A stretch of DNA of 43,701 nt from JBOGJI01 sp050747865 (GTDB taxonomy: Bacteria; Acidobacteriota; Thermoanaerobaculia; Multivoradales; JAHEKO01): positions 1 through 43,701 of the forward strand of contig JBOGJI010000050.1 of the NCBI GenBank assembly GCA_050747865.1, given 5' to 3'. The notes under the pieces were generated by a model. That model made no database searches and had not been told where the DNA came from. It saw only the letters and a program-made list of their open reading frames with translations. Shown here piece by piece: positions 41,474-43,701 of this stretch (positions are counted from its first letter, which is position 1; each line of letters begins with the position of its first letter). Position numbers and translations under genes: made by a program.

Positions 41474-41501
41474 TTGACAATCCGGACCTGAGCAGTACAG
41501 T
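41474..41501 (+). promoter_or_regulatory. Promoter of the fur operon
   Basis: A perfect -35 TTGACA (41474-41479), 16 bp, then TACAGT (41496-41501). Transcription would begin near 41508, immediately before the palindrome at 41517-41533. Confidence 0.55.
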
Positions 41502-41516
41502 ATGCCCGAGGCGCGA

Positions 41517-41533
41517 TTGAGACATTGTCTCAA
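41517..41533. promoter_or_regulatory. Perfect 17-bp palindrome, candidate Fur-family operator
   Basis: TTGAGACA-T-TGTCTCAA lies 18 bp before the fur ATG and just downstream of the predicted transcription start. FUR-family proteins bind such 7-1-7/8-1-8 inverted repeats as dimers. Autoregulation of the fur-apbE-porin operon is the natural reading. It is AT-richer than its surroundings. Confidence 0.65.
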
Positions 41534-41551
41534 CAACGCTCCGACTTCGCC

Positions 41552-42082
41552 ATGGCTTTCGATCACGAACGACGGCAGTTCCTCGAATACCTGCGGCGCC
41601 ACGGCCACCGGGTGACGTCCGAGCGCCGCGCCCTGTTCGAGGAGGTCTTCACCCGCCACGGGCACCTGGATGCCGAGCAGCTCCTGGAGGCCATGCGCCG
41701 GCGCGGCATCAAGATCTCGCGCGCCACCGTCTACCGCAACCTGGATCTGCTGGTCGCCTGCGGCCTGGTCCGGCGCTACCGATTGGGCCGCAACCGCCAC
41801 CTCTATGAGCACGTGCACGCCGGGCAGCGGCACGACCATCTGGTCTGCCGCCGCTGTGGCCGGGTCGTCGAGTTCGTCAGCCCGGGCATCCTCGCCATGC
41901 AGGCGCAGATCTGTAGGGCGCACGACTTCGACGTCCACGAGCACCACCTGACCATCACCTCCCTGTGCAAGGCCTGCGCGGCGGCCGAGCCGGAGGCGCA
42001 GCCGGCCCGGCCGAGCGCTGGCGCGAGGCCACAGCAAGCAACGTCGCCGCAGCCCGGCGCGGAGCGACGGGCTGGACGCTGA
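41552..42082 (+). CDS. fur: Fur-family metal-responsive transcriptional regulator
   Basis: A 176-residue FUR-family protein. The winged helix holds RVTSERRALFEEVF and the recognition helix ISRATVYRNLDLLVACGLV. Structural zinc cysteines are C99/C102 (LVCRRCG) and C139/C142 (LCKAC). Sensing-site candidates are H38, E86, H94, H96, E107 and H124. Glutamates where PerR has aspartates favour an iron-type Fur over PerR. A ~33-residue Ala/Pro/Gln/Arg tail is unusual. ATG at 41552 is preferred; an in-frame TTG at 41525 lies inside the palindrome. apbE follows after 19 nt. Zur or Irr cannot be fully excluded. Confidence 0.88.
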   Translation: MAFDHERRQFLEYLRRHGHRVTSERRALFEEVFTRHGHLDAEQLLEAMRRRGIKISRATVYRNLDLLVACGLVRRYRLGRNRHLYEHVHAGQRHDHLVCRRCGRVVEFVSPGILAMQAQICRAHDFDVHEHHLTITSLCKACAAAEPEAQPARPSAGARPQQATSPQPGAERRAGR

Positions 42083-42101
42083 GACGACCCGTTCGAGCCC
42101 C

Positions 42102-43250
42102 ATGAGATCGCAACCCGAACGGCTCGGCGCCATCGTCTGTCTACTGCTCCCCTTCGCCGGTGCCGCGCACGCGGCGGCGGATGAGGCCCTGATCCTCGAG
42201 CGCGAGCTCCTGATGTTGGGCACGCGGGTGCGCATCCAGGTGGCGGCAGCCGATCCCGGCTCGGCGCTCGCCGCCAGCGAGGCCATGGCCGGCGCGCTCG
42301 AACGCGCCGAGGCGGTGCTGTCGACCTGGAGGGAAGACACCGAGCTGGCGCGGGTGAACCGGGCGCCCGCCGGGGTGGCGCAGCCGATCGGCGGGGATCT
42401 CCATCGCTGGCTGCAGGCCGCCCGGCTGTGCGAGGAGTCGACCGCCGGCGCGTTCGACCCGGCCGTCGGGGCCCTGGTCGACGCCTGGGGACTGCGGGTC
42501 GAGGGCGACCGCCGTCGCCCGACCCCGGAGCAGCGTCGGCGGGCCGTGGAGACGACCGGCCTCGGCGCCTGGCGGCTGGGGCCGGGGAGCAGCCTCACCC
42601 GGATCCACCCCCGCGTGCGCCTGGAGGAGGGCGGCTTCGGCAAGGGCGCGGCGCTCGACGCCGCCGTCGCCGCGGGGCGGGTGATGTCCGGCGTGAGCGG
42701 AGGCCTGGTCGACGTCGGCGGCCAGGTCGGCGTTTGGGGGAACGGTGCCGAGCGCGTGCTGCTCGCCGATCCCCGGGATCGCGATCGCCCGGTGGTGGCC
42801 GTCCCGATCTCATCGGGATCGCTGGCCACCTCCGGCAATGGGGTGCGCGGCATCGTCGTCGACGGCCGCGCCGTCGGTCACCTGCTGGATCCGCGAACCG
42901 GAGAGCCGGTCGCGGACTTCGGAAGCCTCACGGTCTGGGCTCCGGAGGGGCTGCAGGCGGACTGCCTGTCCACCGGCCTCTACGTGCTGGGCCCGGACGC
43001 CGCCCTCAACTGGGCGGCACGGCACGCGGGGGTGGAGGTGCTCGTCCTCGAGCCCCGCGGCCAGCGGCTGGTCGCTCGAGCCAGCGCCGGCCTCGTCGAC
43101 AGGCTGGAGCCGCTGATCGCCGAGCTGACCGTGGTCCGGGACGCCCCGCGGCATCATGCCGGGGACTCTCTTTCGTCATCTATCGGCGCACTGGTCGAGG
43201 GCGCCGACCTGCAAACACGACCCGGGCCCGGCCCGGTAGAGGAGAACTGA
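42102..43250 (+). CDS. apbE: FAD:protein FMN transferase, exported
   Basis: ApbE attaches FMN covalently to Thr/Ser of extracytoplasmic flavoproteins. This 382-residue protein has a signal peptide (CLLLPFAGAAHA, cleavage near residue 25). Family blocks are LMLGTRVRIQV, AVLSTWREDTELARVN, GAFDPAVGALVDAWG, EEGGFGKGAALDAAV, GGLVDVGGQVGVWG, HLLDPRTGEPV (metal-binding) and ADCLSTGLYVLG. A ~60-residue C-terminal extension is unconserved. It overlaps the porin start by one base and follows fur closely, suggesting metal-responsive expression. No obvious flavinylated target is in view; it may lie beyond the window. Confidence 0.93.
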   Translation: MRSQPERLGAIVCLLLPFAGAAHAAADEALILERELLMLGTRVRIQVAAADPGSALAASEAMAGALERAEAVLSTWREDTELARVNRAPAGVAQPIGGDLHRWLQAARLCEESTAGAFDPAVGALVDAWGLRVEGDRRRPTPEQRRRAVETTGLGAWRLGPGSSLTRIHPRVRLEEGGFGKGAALDAAVAAGRVMSGVSGGLVDVGGQVGVWGNGAERVLLADPRDRDRPVVAVPISSGSLATSGNGVRGIVVDGRAVGHLLDPRTGEPVADFGSLTVWAPEGLQADCLSTGLYVLGPDAALNWAARHAGVEVLVLEPRGQRLVARASAGLVDRLEPLIAELTVVRDAPRHHAGDSLSSSIGALVEGADLQTRPGPGPVEEN

Positions 43251-43701
43251 TGCCTTCCCACGTTTGTCGATTCGCCCGCAGGGCCGTCCGCACGGCTCTC
43301 GTCCTGGCGGCCCTCGCGCTTGTCGCCGCCACGCATCCCGCGGCGGCACAGCAGCCCACGGTCGAGGAGCTGCAGACGCAGATCGAGGAGTTGAGAGCCG
43401 AAGTGACGACGCTCAAGGCTGCGAGTGGCGTCGATCCGGAGAAGATCGAGGAGCTCGAGCGGCGGATCGCGGCGCTCGCCGACGAGCTCGAAGCGCTCGA
43501 GCTGGGCGAGGCGCGCGCCGAGGCCGACCGCGGCGAGCGCGGCATGGGACCGGCGGCGTCCAAGATCTACCGCACAGGTCAGGGCCTGTCGATCGGCGGC
43601 TACGGCGAGTTCCTCTACGAGCGCTTCGACGACACGCGAGACGATGGGTCTCCGTCAGGAGAGTCCGATACGGTGGACGCGCTGCGGGCGATCGTCTACG
43701 T
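43250..43701 (+). CDS. Outer-membrane porin with N-terminal coiled coil, 3' partial
   Basis: The first 150 residues are visible; the gene runs off the window. A signal peptide (TALVLAALALVAATHPAAA) is cleaved near residue 33. A heptad-rich coiled coil follows (VEELQTQIEELRAEVTTLKA, then KIEELERRIAALADELEALE). Barrel sequence begins at GLSIGGYGEFLYERF, the usual opening of OprO/P-like and related trimeric porins. The ATG at 43250 overlaps the apbE stop (TGATG), and AGAGGAG lies 5 nt upstream, so it is tightly coupled to apbE. Substrate is unknown; linkage to Fur suggests metal or siderophore-related uptake. Confidence 0.8.
   Translation, partial: MPSHVCRFARRAVRTALVLAALALVAATHPAAAQQPTVEELQTQIEELRAEVTTLKAASGVDPEKIEELERRIAALADELEALELGEARAEADRGERGMGPAASKIYRTGQGLSIGGYGEFLYERFDDTRDDGSPSGESDTVDALRAIVY

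Noticed and set aside
41525..41551. TTG at 41525 as the start of the Fur protein
   Set aside because: It lies at the centre of the palindromic operator and adds nine unconserved residues; ATG at 41552 is the better start.

Overview
This 43.7-kb window is very GC-rich and almost fully coding. It looks like a chromosomal fragment of an aerobic, diderm (outer-membrane) bacterium. Outer-membrane beta-barrels, RND pumps, an oxygen-dependent coproporphyrinogen oxidase (HemF), 2-oxoglutarate dehydrogenase E1, aconitase and citrate synthase support this. The mix of GlnRS, a RicT/PSP1 protein, a divergent Hfq-like protein and AlkC fits an uncultured Acidobacteriota-type lineage, but that placement is inference; no rRNA or other phylogenetic marker was compared. 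No CRISPR array, insertion sequence, transposase or integrase gene was found.

Layout, left to right. (1) 1-2051: the 3' end of a secreted-type glycoside hydrolase with a PKD domain, convergent with a small outer-membrane barrel gene. (2) 2230-9993: a long plus-strand run of core metabolism and translation genes: hemF, ispH, pta-purD (overlapping), then ricT-hfq-like-pdxA-serS (overlapping or tightly spaced) and a tRNA-Ser(UGA) just behind serS. (3) 10021-22660: membrane transport. This holds a CPA2 cation/proton antiporter with RCK domains, a tiny glycine-rich hydrophobic protein, an MFP-RND-RND efflux operon, and a convergent ABC exporter gene divergent from a MarR regulator. (4) 22673-26166: a barrel-like ORF without signal peptide, transketolase, tRNA-Ser(GCU) and an orphan ECF sigma factor. 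(5) 26654-31336: gltX-glnS-alkC followed by tRNA-Gln(CUG) and a short structured element bounded by a copy of the tRNA 3' end. (6) 31341-41407: a sodium:solute symporter with a small membrane protein and sucA on the minus strand, divergent from acnA, then queD-queE and gltA. (7) 41474-43701: a Fur-family regulator with a perfect 17-bp palindrome in its promoter region, then apbE and the start of a coiled-coil porin, apparently one operon.

Functional themes: TCA-cycle entry and oxidation (gltA, acnA, sucA); translation supply (serS with tRNA-Ser, gltX/glnS with tRNA-Gln, queuosine genes); RNA metabolism (ricT with an Hfq-like protein); efflux; and a Fur-linked envelope operon. The observations most worth following are: the tRNA-Gln-derived, direct-repeat-bounded 170-bp element with mutually exclusive RNA pairings; the translational coupling of RicT to an Hfq-like protein lacking the usual YKHAIS-type motif; the Fur palindrome in front of fur-apbE-porin; and a multi-hairpin leader upstream of queD.

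Start codons were chosen by homology and Shine-Dalgarno evidence. Many genes here lack a clear Shine-Dalgarno sequence, so several starts are approximate. Promoters and operators were read by eye and are hypotheses.
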